Origin: Caldifarciminota bacterium | GTDB lineage: Bacteria; Hydrothermota; Tepidihabitantia; SM23-42 | Length of the DNA: 10,204 bases | Direction of reading: 5' to 3' | Assembly (NCBI GenBank): GCA_030671005.1 | Contig: DAOVAN010000050.1 | Location: 1 to 10,204 of the forward strand | Shown: in pieces, positions 1 to 7,485 of the stretch | Position numbering within the stretch: position 1 is the first letter of the stretch | How the letters are laid out: each line of letters starts with the position of its first letter | Notes under the pieces: generated by a model | Databases searched by the model: none | The model's input: the letters and a program-made list of their open reading frames with translations, nothing else | What the model was told of the DNA's origin: nothing | Made by a program: the position numbers and the translations under genes

Positions 1-226
1 TACTTTAACTTAACCGTATACACGCGTCAGTGATTCTGCCATTGCTGACCATTTCCGGTAAATGTTCTCGATTCCACTCGAACCGTAAGGACTACTCACT
101 CTTCAAACGCACCCTTTAGTTACTCTTCGAGCAAGCGACGTGCGTCGAGAAAGCCCTGCCCCACATCAACCGAAAAAAATCACGACACATAGCCACGGTT
201 TTGAATTTGGATATTCATGCTTTGAT

Positions 227-252
227 ATTGTCCCGCATTGCGAGGATCCTCG
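227..252. repeat. Remnant of dispersed palindromic repeat ends
   Basis: ATTGTCCCG at 227-235 is identical to the left end of the repeat at 7486-7631 (7490-7498). It is followed directly by CATTGCGAGGA (236-246), the reverse complement of that repeat's right end (TCCTCGCAATG, 7617-7627). The second piece runs into a perfect 12-bp palindrome, CGAGGATCCTCG (241-252). The two ends sit side by side with no interior, as expected from a decayed or rearranged copy. The matches are short (9 and 11 bases), so chance cannot be excluded. Confidence 0.4.
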
Positions 253-272
253 TAGATGTAATCAAATCGGAG

Positions 273-323
273 ATTTGTGCATTTACGGGATTTCGAGTTT
301 CGTCTTCGAATTTCGGATTTAGC
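273..323. repeat. Degenerate short tandem array (ATTTCG-like)
   Basis: Successive units read ATTTGTGC, ATTTACGGG, ATTTCGA, GTTTCGT, CTTCGA, ATTTCGG, ATTTAGC, a loose 6-9 base periodicity. Similar GAAATTCGAAAT-type spacer sequence is, from general knowledge, common between genes in several candidate bacterial phyla. A small perfect hairpin, CAAATC-GGA-GATTTG (263-277), overlaps the left end. No function can be assigned. Confidence 0.4.
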
Positions 324-336
324 CTGCAGGGCAAAC

Positions 337-368
337 TGGCATTGGTAATTACCGTGCTGCCATTTTTT
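337..368 (+). terminator. Possible rho-independent terminator
   Basis: TGGCA (337-341) pairs with TGCCA (358-362) around an inner palindrome GGTAATTACC (344-353), followed at once by six T (363-368). This is intrinsic-terminator form for plus-strand transcription. It is oddly placed: no plus-strand gene is visible in the 330 bases before it, and addA converges from the other side. Read on the minus strand the hairpin is not followed by a T-run, so it would at most protect the addA mRNA 3' end. Confidence 0.4.
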
Positions 369-392
369 ATTGAACAGAAGAAAAAAGGAGAA

Positions 393-3300
393 TTATATTT
401 CCGTGATTTTTGAACCCCGGTCTCTTTCCAGATACAGCAAAATACTCCTTATCCGCGCATCCGGGAAAATCATCTCAATGCCCTTCTTGTAAACCCGCAT
501 CTGGTGTTTGTACTCTGACTTCTCCTCGCCGGTCTTGTAATCGATGATGACAATATCATCGGCGCCGATGAGCAAGCGGTCGATATGAGCTGAAATATCC
601 CTTTTTTCATCCTCGTAGTATATTGGCAGTTCATTCTTACATACTACATCTCTGCCGTCTCTATAGAACAAAAACCGTAAGTCTGGGTCGAGCAGGGTCT
701 CTCTCAGCAGCGGCAAGAGCCGCTGCTCAATTGAACCCTCATCCTTGGACGACCGTGCGTAGATGCTCTTTGCGTAATCGAGGAGTTCACTGATGCGTGT
801 TTCGGCATCGACATCATCGAGCCATTCCACTTGACTCAGTGTGTTGTGTATCATCTCGCCGAACTCCATTCCCTTTCTGCGCACTGGCTCAATGATCTCG
901 ACACCCCGCTCGGTCGGCGAATAGAGTGTACGCTCCTCCCGGACCACAGGACCCTCTTCGATCAAAGTGACCGGATACGACTCAGCTTCCTCCTTCTCGG
1001 CTGCTTTCTTCAATTTAGGTATTGCATCATATGGTAGCGCAGCATCACCGAGCTTTTCCTTTATGGTATTCAACCAGAAACCACGACCGGTCGCTCGAGT
1101 TTTATAACCCAGCATATAGACACCGCTCTTGGCCCGGGTCAATGCGACATAGAGCAGGTTGAGGCTGTCTTTTTTCAGACGTTCCTGTTCGGCTTCCCTC
1201 AGACCTTCGAGATACTTCCCGTATTTACGCCAGTAGACTCTATCCGGACGGGCGCTATCTTTTTCGTATGAGAACAATAGCTGTGCATTCTCGGGATTTC
1301 GCAGATCCCAGTTGGTCTCGGGAATGAGCACGATCTCGAATTCCAGTCCCTTTGCCCGGTGCACGGTCAGGATTTCCACACCCCGCGCGTGGGTTTCCTT
1401 CACCTCGATGGATTTGCCGTGGTATTCAAACCAGTTAACGAAAGCACTCAACGAGTTGAAATCATACTTCGGGTACCCGAGCGCTGCATCGAGTAAAGTC
1501 GCCACAGGATATGATATTCTCATCTTGAACTCTTGCAGGATTCGAAAAATTATCTCATAAGGGTTGTTGAAGTAGACCTGAGCGAGTATTTTCTGTAAGC
1601 GCGCGGTTATCGGCAAATCAGGGTGATGATCCAGGAGCGCCATATATAAAGTCTTCTTGCCTACTCTGAACCGCCTGATCGTTTCTTCGTTCATAGCCAC
1701 CGGTGGAGCAAGCAGCACATGTAGCAGGCTGAAATCATCTTGCGGGTTATCCAGAAATTTGAGCAAATGGAGCATGAATTGAACATCGGCTTCATCGAGA
1801 ACGCTTGCCCGTGAACGGCTGACACAGGGAATCGCTGCCTCGGACAAGGCCTTTGCCAGACGTGATGCGAATTTATTGGTACGTGTCAGGATCGCTATAT
1901 CATCGGGCGCGTACCCGTACTCATTGGTCAGTTCACGGACAATCTCAACTGTTTTCTTTATTGTCGCCTCATTACCTTCCTCTTTCTTCTTGAACTCGGC
2001 CAGCTCCTCGATACGCAGCCAACCACCTATATTACCCGGCTTCGCCTCGTCTTTCTTATCGAGGATTCTATTCACGAAACTGATGATTTCTTCTTTAGTA
2101 CGGTAGTTCACGGATAGGTCTTTGCCCTCAATCTTGCCCTGATACTTATTTTTCAGATAGTCGAACAGCTCAGGAGCACCCTCACGCCAGCGAAAGATCG
2201 CCTGATAGGGGTCGCCGACATAAAACAGGCTCTTGTCTTCTGGACTCACCGCGGTTATCTCATCCATGATCGGTTCCAGGATTTCGACCTGACGGAAACT
2301 CGTGTCCTGGAATTCATCGATCATCAAGTGATTCATATCCGAGCCCAGTTTGAAATAGAGATAATCCGTCTCCGGGCTGCCTTTCAGCGCTTCGCGCGTA
2401 AAGTACTCAATATCATCGAAACTGAGTGCACTCATTTTCTGCTTAGCGCTTCGGAATTCTCTGTGAATCTCAATGATCGGTTTCAGATGAATCAGGATTT
2501 CGCGGTCCGAGAGCATGGTCACGTATTTTTGCAGATGTTTTACAGTATCCTCGACCAGGCGTCGAAATTCATCCGGTGTTTCGAGCCGTTCGACAAAATT
2601 ACTAACATATTTCTTATTGAGAATGCCGTCCTCCAGGTAATATTTCAGTATTGGCTCGAGCTTGTGTGTATCGGTCGTGCTGACGAAATCATTTATCTTC
2701 TTGAGCATTCGTTCGAGCATTGAATTGATCTTGCCGGTGCTCTTGGTGAGCGCCGCGTATTCATGGTCATGCACAAAACGCACCAGGCTCTCGAGATAGC
2801 CGACCAGTTCTTTGGTGAGACTGTCAGCTGAACTTCTTATCTTGGTTTCATGCTGCGTGAGATCCTCAAAATACGGCATCCAGGGAATCAGGCTTCGGTA
2901 GAGATTATCAATGCCTGTCTTCACGGTCCGTTCCTGCTGTTCAACCATTTCGGTTAGCATCGCGAGTACTTTTGGATCGGCACGCGCTATATCCAGCACC
3001 CGGTCTATTGCTTCTATGAGTATCAGCTGTTCATCGGGTTCGTCAATTATTCTGTAGTCGGGCATGATACCTGCAGCAAACGGAATGCAGGAGAGGAATG
3101 AAGCAAAAAGGCTATGAAAAGTGGAAATGTGTACATCAGAGAAATTGTTGAGCAAATGACCTTTCTTATACGCCGCCCTTTTCCGGATATCCGGGAAAAT
3201 GCCACCGAAGTAGTCGATGACATCTTGCTCCGGTTCATTATCAGCAGTACCCTGGGTCAGCACATCCAAATACCTGAGGATGCGGTTCTTCATTTCGAAG

Positions 3301-3452
3301 GCCGCGGCATTGGTAAAGGTGATAGCATATAACGATTCGAGCAGGAAGTTGCGGTCGTGAAGATAGAGCAGAAGAAACCGCTTGGTCAGGGCATGGGTCT
3401 TCCCCGAACCGGCCGCCGACATCAAGGCGATGTTATTGATCTTCTCGGCCAT
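393..3452 (-). CDS. addA: AddA-type UvrD-like helicase/nuclease subunit
   Basis: This is the ATP-driven 3'-5' helicase and nuclease subunit of the AddAB (RexAB) complex, which resects double-strand breaks for RecA. The 1019 residues show the superfamily 1A motifs in order: Walker A SAAGSGKT (12-19), Ia ITFTNAAAFEM (44-54), STFHSLF (110-116), Walker B DEFQD (379-383), GDPYQAIFRWR (413-423), NYR (449-451), TVHRAKGLEFE (696-706) and YVALTRAK (768-775). A RecB-type PD-(D/E)xK nuclease follows, with GEMIH (865-869), Asp958, and Asp971 and Lys973 in IIDYKTG, so it looks active. The ATG at 3452 is chosen because GGAGAAG lies just upstream (3456-3462). The open frame runs back to an ATG at 3503, but that adds 17 residues with no site. 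The gene overlaps the end of addB by 20 bases, suggesting coupled translation. It is somewhat shorter than Bacillus AddA (about 1230 residues). Confidence 0.93.
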   Translation of the reverse strand: MAEKINNIALMSAAGSGKTHALTKRFLLLYLHDRNFLLESLYAITFTNAAAFEMKNRILRYLDVLTQGTADNEPEQDVIDYFGGIFPDIRKRAAYKKGHLLNNFSDVHISTFHSLFASFLSCIPFAAGIMPDYRIIDEPDEQLILIEAIDRVLDIARADPKVLAMLTEMVEQQERTVKTGIDNLYRSLIPWMPYFEDLTQHETKIRSSADSLTKELVGYLESLVRFVHDHEYAALTKSTGKINSMLERMLKKINDFVSTTDTHKLEPILKYYLEDGILNKKYVSNFVERLETPDEFRRLVEDTVKHLQKYVTMLSDREILIHLKPIIEIHREFRSAKQKMSALSFDDIEYFTREALKGSPETDYLYFKLGSDMNHLMIDEFQDTSFRQVEILEPIMDEITAVSPEDKSLFYVGDPYQAIFRWREGAPELFDYLKNKYQGKIEGKDLSVNYRTKEEIISFVNRILDKKDEAKPGNIGGWLRIEELAEFKKKEEGNEATIKKTVEIVRELTNEYGYAPDDIAILTRTNKFASRLAKALSEAAIPCVSRSRASVLDEADVQFMLHLLKFLDNPQDDFSLLHVLLAPPVAMNEETIRRFRVGKKTLYMALLDHHPDLPITARLQKILAQVYFNNPYEIIFRILQEFKMRISYPVATLLDAALGYPKYDFNSLSAFVNWFEYHGKSIEVKETHARGVEILTVHRAKGLEFEIVLIPETNWDLRNPENAQLLFSYEKDSARPDRVYWRKYGKYLEGLREAEQERLKKDSLNLLYVALTRAKSGVYMLGYKTRATGRGFWLNTIKEKLGDAALPYDAIPKLKKAAEKEEAESYPVTLIEEGPVVREERTLYSPTERGVEIIEPVRRKGMEFGEMIHNTLSQVEWLDDVDAETRISELLDYAKSIYARSSKDEGSIEQRLLPLLRETLLDPDLRFLFYRDGRDVVCKNELPIYYEDEKRDISAHIDRLLIGADDIVIIDYKTGEEKSEYKHQMRVYKKGIEMIFPDARIRSILLYLERDRGSKITEI

Positions 3453-6216
3453 GTTCTTCTCCGCACAGCTGTGCATAAGTACAGTACTCACAAAAACCAT
3501 CATTCTCGGTTTGATAGAAAGCGACTCCCGGGTCTAATATTTCTTTAATCGTGGGTACGAGGATTTCTTGCTTGAAAGCATTCAGATAACCAACCGCATC
3601 CTTCCCTTCAATAATGTCGACGGTCCTTGACTGCTTTGCGATCTCGTAGTAGAGCATGCCGCCGATTGTTTCGAAACGCTCTTCGGAAAACACCAGGGCG
3701 TACAACGGCAGCTGAAACTCGCTAAAATCTTCGCCGATCTCGTAATTCTTTCTGCTCGGTATTCTGCCGGTCTTGTAGTCTATTATGTAGTACTGATCCT
3801 TATATAGATCGATACGGTCAATATACCCGTAAACGCACATCTGGGCATTGTTAATCGAAAGATGATGCTCTGTCCTCCGCTCGAGCACCGATCTATAAAT
3901 CTGAAACCCGTTCCCAAAACGGACGGCTTCATTCTCTAAGAAACGGTTCATCCGACGTTTGAATACGTTCAAATCCAAATCCGTCGACGACTTGGGCTCT
4001 ATAGCGAGACTCTTGTTTTTCTCCAGGGCCTTTTTCAATTCCTTTTCCATGACAGAAATCGCCCGAGCCATGTCCTTTTCGGTAAAACCCCCAGGAAAAT
4101 GGTACTGGTAGAAATTTCTCACTGCTCTATGAACGATCTCACCCCATTCCTTGGCTCCAGGTTCCTCCACGATTTCCACACGCTCGGCAATCCTTAGGAT
4201 GTATCTAAGATAATACTGGTAAGGACACTTGCGGTAATCAGAAAGAGCCGTCGGGCTTAGACCACCCGTCTGCAGATATTGATACAGCGCTTTTACGATT
4301 TCCGGGCTCTTCTTTACTGCTCTTTTGTGTAAATCAAAAGCAGTGCGTGCCAGTTTGATTGCGGATGTGTCACTATGTGCAACCGCCGTGTCAAGACTCA
4401 TGAAGCGCGAAGCGACATCCCGTTCTTCTTCGGCAACATAGGATATGTAAACTTCCTTCTTGCCTTTGGTCAGTTCGGTGTAGTAGTAGTAATAGAGATT
4501 TTCCCGCTCCTGGGTGTAGGGCAATCCAACGGCCCGCCTAACTTGCTGATTGATGAACATATCCTTCTCGCTGCGGCGGGGGAACATACCTTCGTTCATG
4601 GAGGGCAGAATCAAGCAGTCAAAATCAAGGTTACGTGCTTCGAGTAATCCAATAACCTGAATCCCGCGCATCGAATCACCCTCGACGCGGTATCTTTGAC
4701 CCGACAACACCCATAAGATAAACTCAAGCGTATCAATACCACGGGCAGTCAGCTGTCCCGCGACACGCAGTGACGTGAGACGATGAAGCTGTTCGAAAAA
4801 CTCTTTTATATCAGGTGCGTTGGCTCCGATCAATTGCTTATTATAGCCGAGCAACTCATTCAGGTAGCTGACCATGCTCCCGACATACTCAGCGAAATCC
4901 AGATCAGCTCGGGCAGTAGAAAACCCTTTTCGTAGAACATCGATGAGCGGGTCGAAACGGTCTTCGACGATATGCTCCCGTTTGAAGAAGTTGAGTCTGT
5001 TTTTGATCATGAAATCTTCGAGTCCGTAGATCAAGGGACGCAGGGATTGTCCGTTTATAACTGCATTCTTAAACAATGGATGGCGGAGAAACGTGAAAAA
5101 TTCCTCGTAGTGAAAATCGCATCGGATTACTTCGAGCAGCTGACCGAGAAAAGAATAGAGCGCGGATTGTGCAAGGGGCAAACCAGCCGACAGGTTGTAT
5201 CCAATGCCGGCGACCCTCAGGCTTTCGGTCACCGAGTACATGATCGATTCATCCGGCAAGACAATACCGATACGGTGCAATTCGCCGTAACGACCGATAC
5301 ATTCTTTCAAAACCGACTGGAGGTAAAAAGTCTGTTCCGACTCAGTCTTGACTTCTTTCACGTGTACAACCGGCTCGGGAGGGGCTTCTCCATTCAGGGT
5401 TGTGATCTTCGACAGATCGACACCTAACGCGCGTAGCAATTTGTAGTGAACATAAAACGGCCGATCCGCCTGATTCATGCTCTCCAGATCTTTAGGGTTG
5501 CAGGAGTGAAGCACCAACTCGGACTGCGCTCCGACCAGCAATTCCTTAATCAGCTTGACTTCAACAATCGTGGTCGCGGCAAGACCGGCGAGCAAAACAT
5601 GCTCATAATTGTCAAGGCATTGCACGTTGAACTGTTCATACACCAGGTCATTCTTGTCGCCAGTGTCCTGATGACCAGAATTTCTTATTGCGGTTCTGTA
5701 CTCTTCATGGATCTTCTTTAGGATCGGTAGCTCATTGTTGATGTATTTTTCAGGAAAATGCCCGACCCCGACTGCTTGTTCTATATTTTCAAGTGTGACC
5801 CGCTCCTTGGCCAGCTCATCAAAGAAATTCAAGAGCCGGTTACCAACCGCGATGAACCTTAGAAACGGCAAATCCTTCCAGAATTCCACTTTGAGTTTAT
5901 CAATGACACTCTTTAGAACAAAATTCCGCTCCACATTGTTTAGGAGCCTACCCCGCTTGCCTCCACAGGATTCATATACATGCTCGATCAACTCATCCAC
6001 CGTTTTCATTGCCGGCGGGATAATACCCTTGGCACGGACCGCCTCCAAGAGATACCGGCGGAAATAGAACTTGTTGCGCTGAGATGGGAAAATGATCAGA
6101 ACATTTGATAAATCCGGCAAAAAAGCCTTGAGCTCGTCGCCCAGGTAACTTGCTAAGACGCGCAAGAATGGCTGCTCAATGGGGATGATTCTTACTCTTT
6201 CTTCAATGGATGACAT
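3433..6216 (-). CDS. addB: AddB-type nuclease subunit with Fe-S staple
   Basis: This is the partner of AddA in end resection; in studied AddAB complexes AddB degrades one strand and reads the Chi-like site. The 927-residue protein has an inactivated helicase fold: the N terminus, around LIIFPSQRNKF (40-50), lacks a Walker A. A degenerate motif survives at LLEARNLDFDCLILPSMNEG (524-543), and AddB-family sequences usually show NEGxFP there (541-546). The C-terminal PD-(D/E)xK nuclease is complete: GEIVH (692-696), Asp800, IIDYKTG with Asp813 and Lys815, and FQLPLYA (834-840). Four cysteines match the AddB iron-sulfur staple: Cys664 (RKCPYQYYL), then Cys909, Cys912 and Cys918 as CX2CX5C. The ATG at 6216 has no Shine-Dalgarno site, but a strong promoter sits directly in front of it. 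Loss of the Walker A resembles AddB of alphaproteobacteria and Bacteroidetes more than that of Bacillus. Confidence 0.9.
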   Translation of the reverse strand: MSSIEERVRIIPIEQPFLRVLASYLGDELKAFLPDLSNVLIIFPSQRNKFYFRRYLLEAVRAKGIIPPAMKTVDELIEHVYESCGGKRGRLLNNVERNFVLKSVIDKLKVEFWKDLPFLRFIAVGNRLLNFFDELAKERVTLENIEQAVGVGHFPEKYINNELPILKKIHEEYRTAIRNSGHQDTGDKNDLVYEQFNVQCLDNYEHVLLAGLAATTIVEVKLIKELLVGAQSELVLHSCNPKDLESMNQADRPFYVHYKLLRALGVDLSKITTLNGEAPPEPVVHVKEVKTESEQTFYLQSVLKECIGRYGELHRIGIVLPDESIMYSVTESLRVAGIGYNLSAGLPLAQSALYSFLGQLLEVIRCDFHYEEFFTFLRHPLFKNAVINGQSLRPLIYGLEDFMIKNRLNFFKREHIVEDRFDPLIDVLRKGFSTARADLDFAEYVGSMVSYLNELLGYNKQLIGANAPDIKEFFEQLHRLTSLRVAGQLTARGIDTLEFILWVLSGQRYRVEGDSMRGIQVIGLLEARNLDFDCLILPSMNEGMFPRRSEKDMFINQQVRRAVGLPYTQERENLYYYYYTELTKGKKEVYISYVAEEERDVASRFMSLDTAVAHSDTSAIKLARTAFDLHKRAVKKSPEIVKALYQYLQTGGLSPTALSDYRKCPYQYYLRYILRIAERVEIVEEPGAKEWGEIVHRAVRNFYQYHFPGGFTEKDMARAISVMEKELKKALEKNKSLAIEPKSSTDLDLNVFKRRMNRFLENEAVRFGNGFQIYRSVLERRTEHHLSINNAQMCVYGYIDRIDLYKDQYYIIDYKTGRIPSRKNYEIGEDFSEFQLPLYALVFSEERFETIGGMLYYEIAKQSRTVDIIEGKDAVGYLNAFKQEILVPTIKEILDPGVAFYQTENDGFCEYCTYAQLCGEEHGREDQ
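3456..3462 (-). promoter_or_regulatory. Ribosome binding site setting the addA start
   Basis: On the minus strand GGAGAAG lies inside the last codons of addB, with 6 bases between its GGAG and the ATG at 3452. It selects this ATG over the earlier in-frame ATGs near 3503 and supports coupled translation of addA from the addB mRNA. Confidence 0.75.
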
Positions 6217-6224
6217 CTGGCTAT

Positions 6225-6252
6225 ATTATAGATAACTACTGAGTGAAGTCAA
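6225..6252 (-). promoter_or_regulatory. addBA promoter, predicted leaderless
   Basis: On the minus strand, TTGACT (6252-6247) and a perfect TATAAT (6230-6225) are separated by 16 bases. Only 8 bases lie between the -10 box and the addB ATG (6216). Normal initiation, about 7 bases beyond the -10, would start the mRNA at or within a few bases of the ATG. The absence of a Shine-Dalgarno sequence fits a leaderless transcript. Read-through from the small gene upstream could add a second, leadered mRNA, as no terminator is visible between them. Confidence 0.75.
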
Positions 6253-6306
6253 ATAGGACGAAGAGGTGACCCCTGCAGATCAGACACGAGTATAATTAAC
6301 GGAGGC

Positions 6307-6483
6307 TCACTTCTGGGACCAGTGTGGCTGATTCTGTCTTGCTTTTTCCTCTTCTTCTTTCTTGAGTTGTTTTTGCTTCTTTGCGATGTATCTCTCTCGC
6401 GCTCGTCTATCGGATTTCTGTATGATAATCGATATAATCCAGAACAGCACAGCAACACCTAAGGCAATTATGATATATTTCAC
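6307..6483 (-). CDS. Small single-pass membrane protein, unknown
   Basis: I do not recognise a family. The 58-residue product starts MKYIIIALGVAVLFW; a hydrophobic segment at about residues 3-21 should span or anchor in the membrane. A basic stretch (KSDRRARERYIAKKQKQ) and a charged helix (LKKEEEEKAR) follow, giving a short cytoplasmic tail by the positive-inside rule and possibly a coiled coil. The start is the GTG at 6483, because a full AGGAGG (6491-6496) lies 7 bases upstream. The in-frame ATG at 6510 cannot be used by the transcript from the promoter here, since it overlaps the -10 box (TATAATG). The gene is monocistronic or reads into addB; its stop is 90 bases before the addB start. 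A structural or scaffold role for a membrane complex is possible, but nothing shows it. Confidence 0.7.
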   Translation of the reverse strand: MKYIIIALGVAVLFWIISIIIQKSDRRARERYIAKKQKQLKKEEEEKARQNQPHWSQK

Positions 6484-6490
6484 GATTCTG

Positions 6491-6496
6491 CCTCCT
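6491..6496 (-). promoter_or_regulatory. Strong Shine-Dalgarno deciding a GTG start
   Basis: On the minus strand AGGAGG is followed by 7 bases and then GTG (6483-6481). This is the strongest ribosome binding site in the window and fixes the start of the small membrane protein, overriding the longer frame that begins at ATG 6510. Confidence 0.8.
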
Positions 6497-6508
6497 GTTT
6501 CTTCCTTC

Positions 6509-6536
6509 ATTATAGCGCAATGTTTTACCAAGTCAA
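6509..6536 (-). promoter_or_regulatory. Promoter of the small membrane protein gene
   Basis: On the minus strand, TTGACT (6536-6531), 16 bases, then a perfect TATAAT (6514-6509). Initiation would fall near 6502, leaving about 20 bases of leader that contain the AGGAGG site before the GTG at 6483. Hexamers and spacing are the same as in the addB promoter. Confidence 0.78.
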
Positions 6537-6545
6537 TGGGGTGCG

Positions 6546-6573
6546 TTGACAACAGCCAGGGCAGAGGTATAAT
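6546..6573 (+). promoter_or_regulatory. Full-consensus promoter, predicted leaderless
   Basis: TTGACA (6546-6551), 16 bases and TATAAT (6568-6573) match the sigma-70 consensus at all 12 hexamer positions. The ATG of the aminopeptidase gene begins at 6579, with only 5 bases between, so the mRNA should start at the A of ATG or within a base or two. There is no Shine-Dalgarno sequence. The -35 box is 9 bases from that of the opposing promoter, so the two are back to back and may influence each other. Confidence 0.8.
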
Positions 6574-6578
6574 CCGGT

Positions 6579-7433
6579 ATGGCAAAAAAGCAAAACGTAT
6601 TCATTTCCTTTGACATGGAGGGTATTAGCGCGGTCTCTTCCTGGCGCGAAATCAAAAAGGACTCCCCAAGCCTGAATGCCCTGCGCAAAATCGCAACCGC
6701 TGAGGTAAATGCGGCGATTCACGGTATAAGAAAAAGCGAACAGAGAATTCACAAAATTACGATTTGCGACGCACATGCTTTTGGCGATAACCTCATGATC
6801 GAAGAGCTTGATCCTGGAGTACAGCTGGTCAAGGGCACGCCGGGTAAGAACAACATGATCGAGGGCATCGATGAAAACTTCGATGTTGCATTTTTCATCG
6901 GTTACCATTCCATGGCCGGGACAAAATATGCTGGCATGGATCACACTTTCTCCTCGACGACTATTTATAGTGTGAAAATAAACGGGCGTTATGTTGGTGA
7001 AACCGAGGTCAACGCTGCTCTTGCCGGGTACTATGGCGTGCCGTTGGGCCTCGTTACTGGTGACGATAGCTTAATTGCCGAAGTCACAAGATTCTTCGGT
7101 CAAAGGATCGAAACCGTGGTCACAAAACGCGCGGTCTCACGATTCGCCGCTCAGTGCCGGCACCCAAGTGATGTTCAGCAGGAAATCGAATCCAAAGCCG
7201 CCCGGGCAATGCAAAAAATCAGCAAGCTCAAGCTTTTCAGATTCAAATCGCCAATCAAGGCTGAGGTTGATTTCTTGAATTCACTGATTGTCGATTTGGT
7301 GGAACTGATTCCGGGTGTCAAGAGAACGGATGGCCGAAAAATAATCTTCCGGGCAAAAGACACGCGTGAATTCTACCGCATGCTGCGTCTTATGTGCAGT
7401 CTGGGCGGTTATGCGAACAGTATTCTGATGTAG
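6579..7433 (+). CDS. DppA-like M55 metallo-aminopeptidase
   Basis: This is a zinc-dependent aminopeptidase of family M55, whose known member Bacillus DppA cleaves D-Ala-containing peptides such as D-Ala-D-Ala and assembles into a decameric ring in the cytoplasm. All expected residues are present in the 284-residue product: Asp12 and Glu14 in SFDMEGIS, His66 in DAH, His110 in IGYH and Glu141 in VGETEVN are the likely two-zinc ligands, and His122 in MDHTF matches the family's catalytic histidine. Length is close to DppA (about 274). There is no signal peptide. The gene stands alone on the plus strand, with its own perfect promoter and no Shine-Dalgarno site. It is not in a dipeptide transport operon, unlike dppA in Bacillus, so the physiological substrate is uncertain; peptidoglycan peptide salvage is the natural guess. 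Confidence 0.85.
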   Translation: MAKKQNVFISFDMEGISAVSSWREIKKDSPSLNALRKIATAEVNAAIHGIRKSEQRIHKITICDAHAFGDNLMIEELDPGVQLVKGTPGKNNMIEGIDENFDVAFFIGYHSMAGTKYAGMDHTFSSTTIYSVKINGRYVGETEVNAALAGYYGVPLGLVTGDDSLIAEVTRFFGQRIETVVTKRAVSRFAAQCRHPSDVQQEIESKAARAMQKISKLKLFRFKSPIKAEVDFLNSLIVDLVELIPGVKRTDGRKIIFRAKDTREFYRMLRLMCSLGGYANSILM

Positions 7434-7485
7434 TTCTAGAAATCTTATCAAAATCTAAAACCCCAAGCGGAACTTGGAGCAAGTC

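Larger units (their letters stand above)
1..392. other. Gene-free spacer downstream of addA
   Basis: I see no gene here that I can support. All frames on both strands are broken by stops; the longest open stretches are about 60-70 codons, have no recognisable motif and no ribosome binding site. The sequence is spacer-like: a short hairpin CGACG-TG-CGTCG at 136-147, a juxtaposition of two repeat ends at 227-252, a degenerate ATTTCG-type array at 273-323, and a hairpin with a T-run at 337-368. On the minus strand a short run ending GFLDARRLLEE then TAA (stop near 129) reads like a protein tail, but an in-frame stop about 20 codons upstream makes it unsupported. No convincing promoter was found. 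Confidence 0.6.

Noticed and set aside
129..180. Minus-strand protein-like tail ending GFLDARRLLEE
   Set aside because: An in-frame stop about 20 codons upstream and no start codon; too short to claim a gene or pseudogene.
140..413. Two plus-strand open frames of 60 and 70 codons
   Set aside because: No ribosome binding site, no motif, residues reflect the low-complexity spacer, and the second runs into the end of addA.
3453..3503. Longer addA start at 3503
   Set aside because: It would add 17 residues coded inside addB, with no ribosome binding site; the ATG at 3452 has GGAGAAG in front and places the Walker A at the usual distance from the N terminus.
4375..6067. Several plus-strand frames of 90-151 codons
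   Set aside because: They lie entirely antisense to addB, whose protein family, motifs and promoter are clear.
6291..6305. Plus-strand TATAAT followed by GGAGG
   Set aside because: No -35 element at a suitable distance, and the open frame after it is antisense to the small gene with hydrophobic residues that come from the reversed charged tail.
6484..6585. Longer starts (ATG 6585 or 6510) for the small membrane protein
   Set aside because: Both lie upstream of or within the -10 box of its promoter, while the GTG at 6483 has an ideal AGGAGG.
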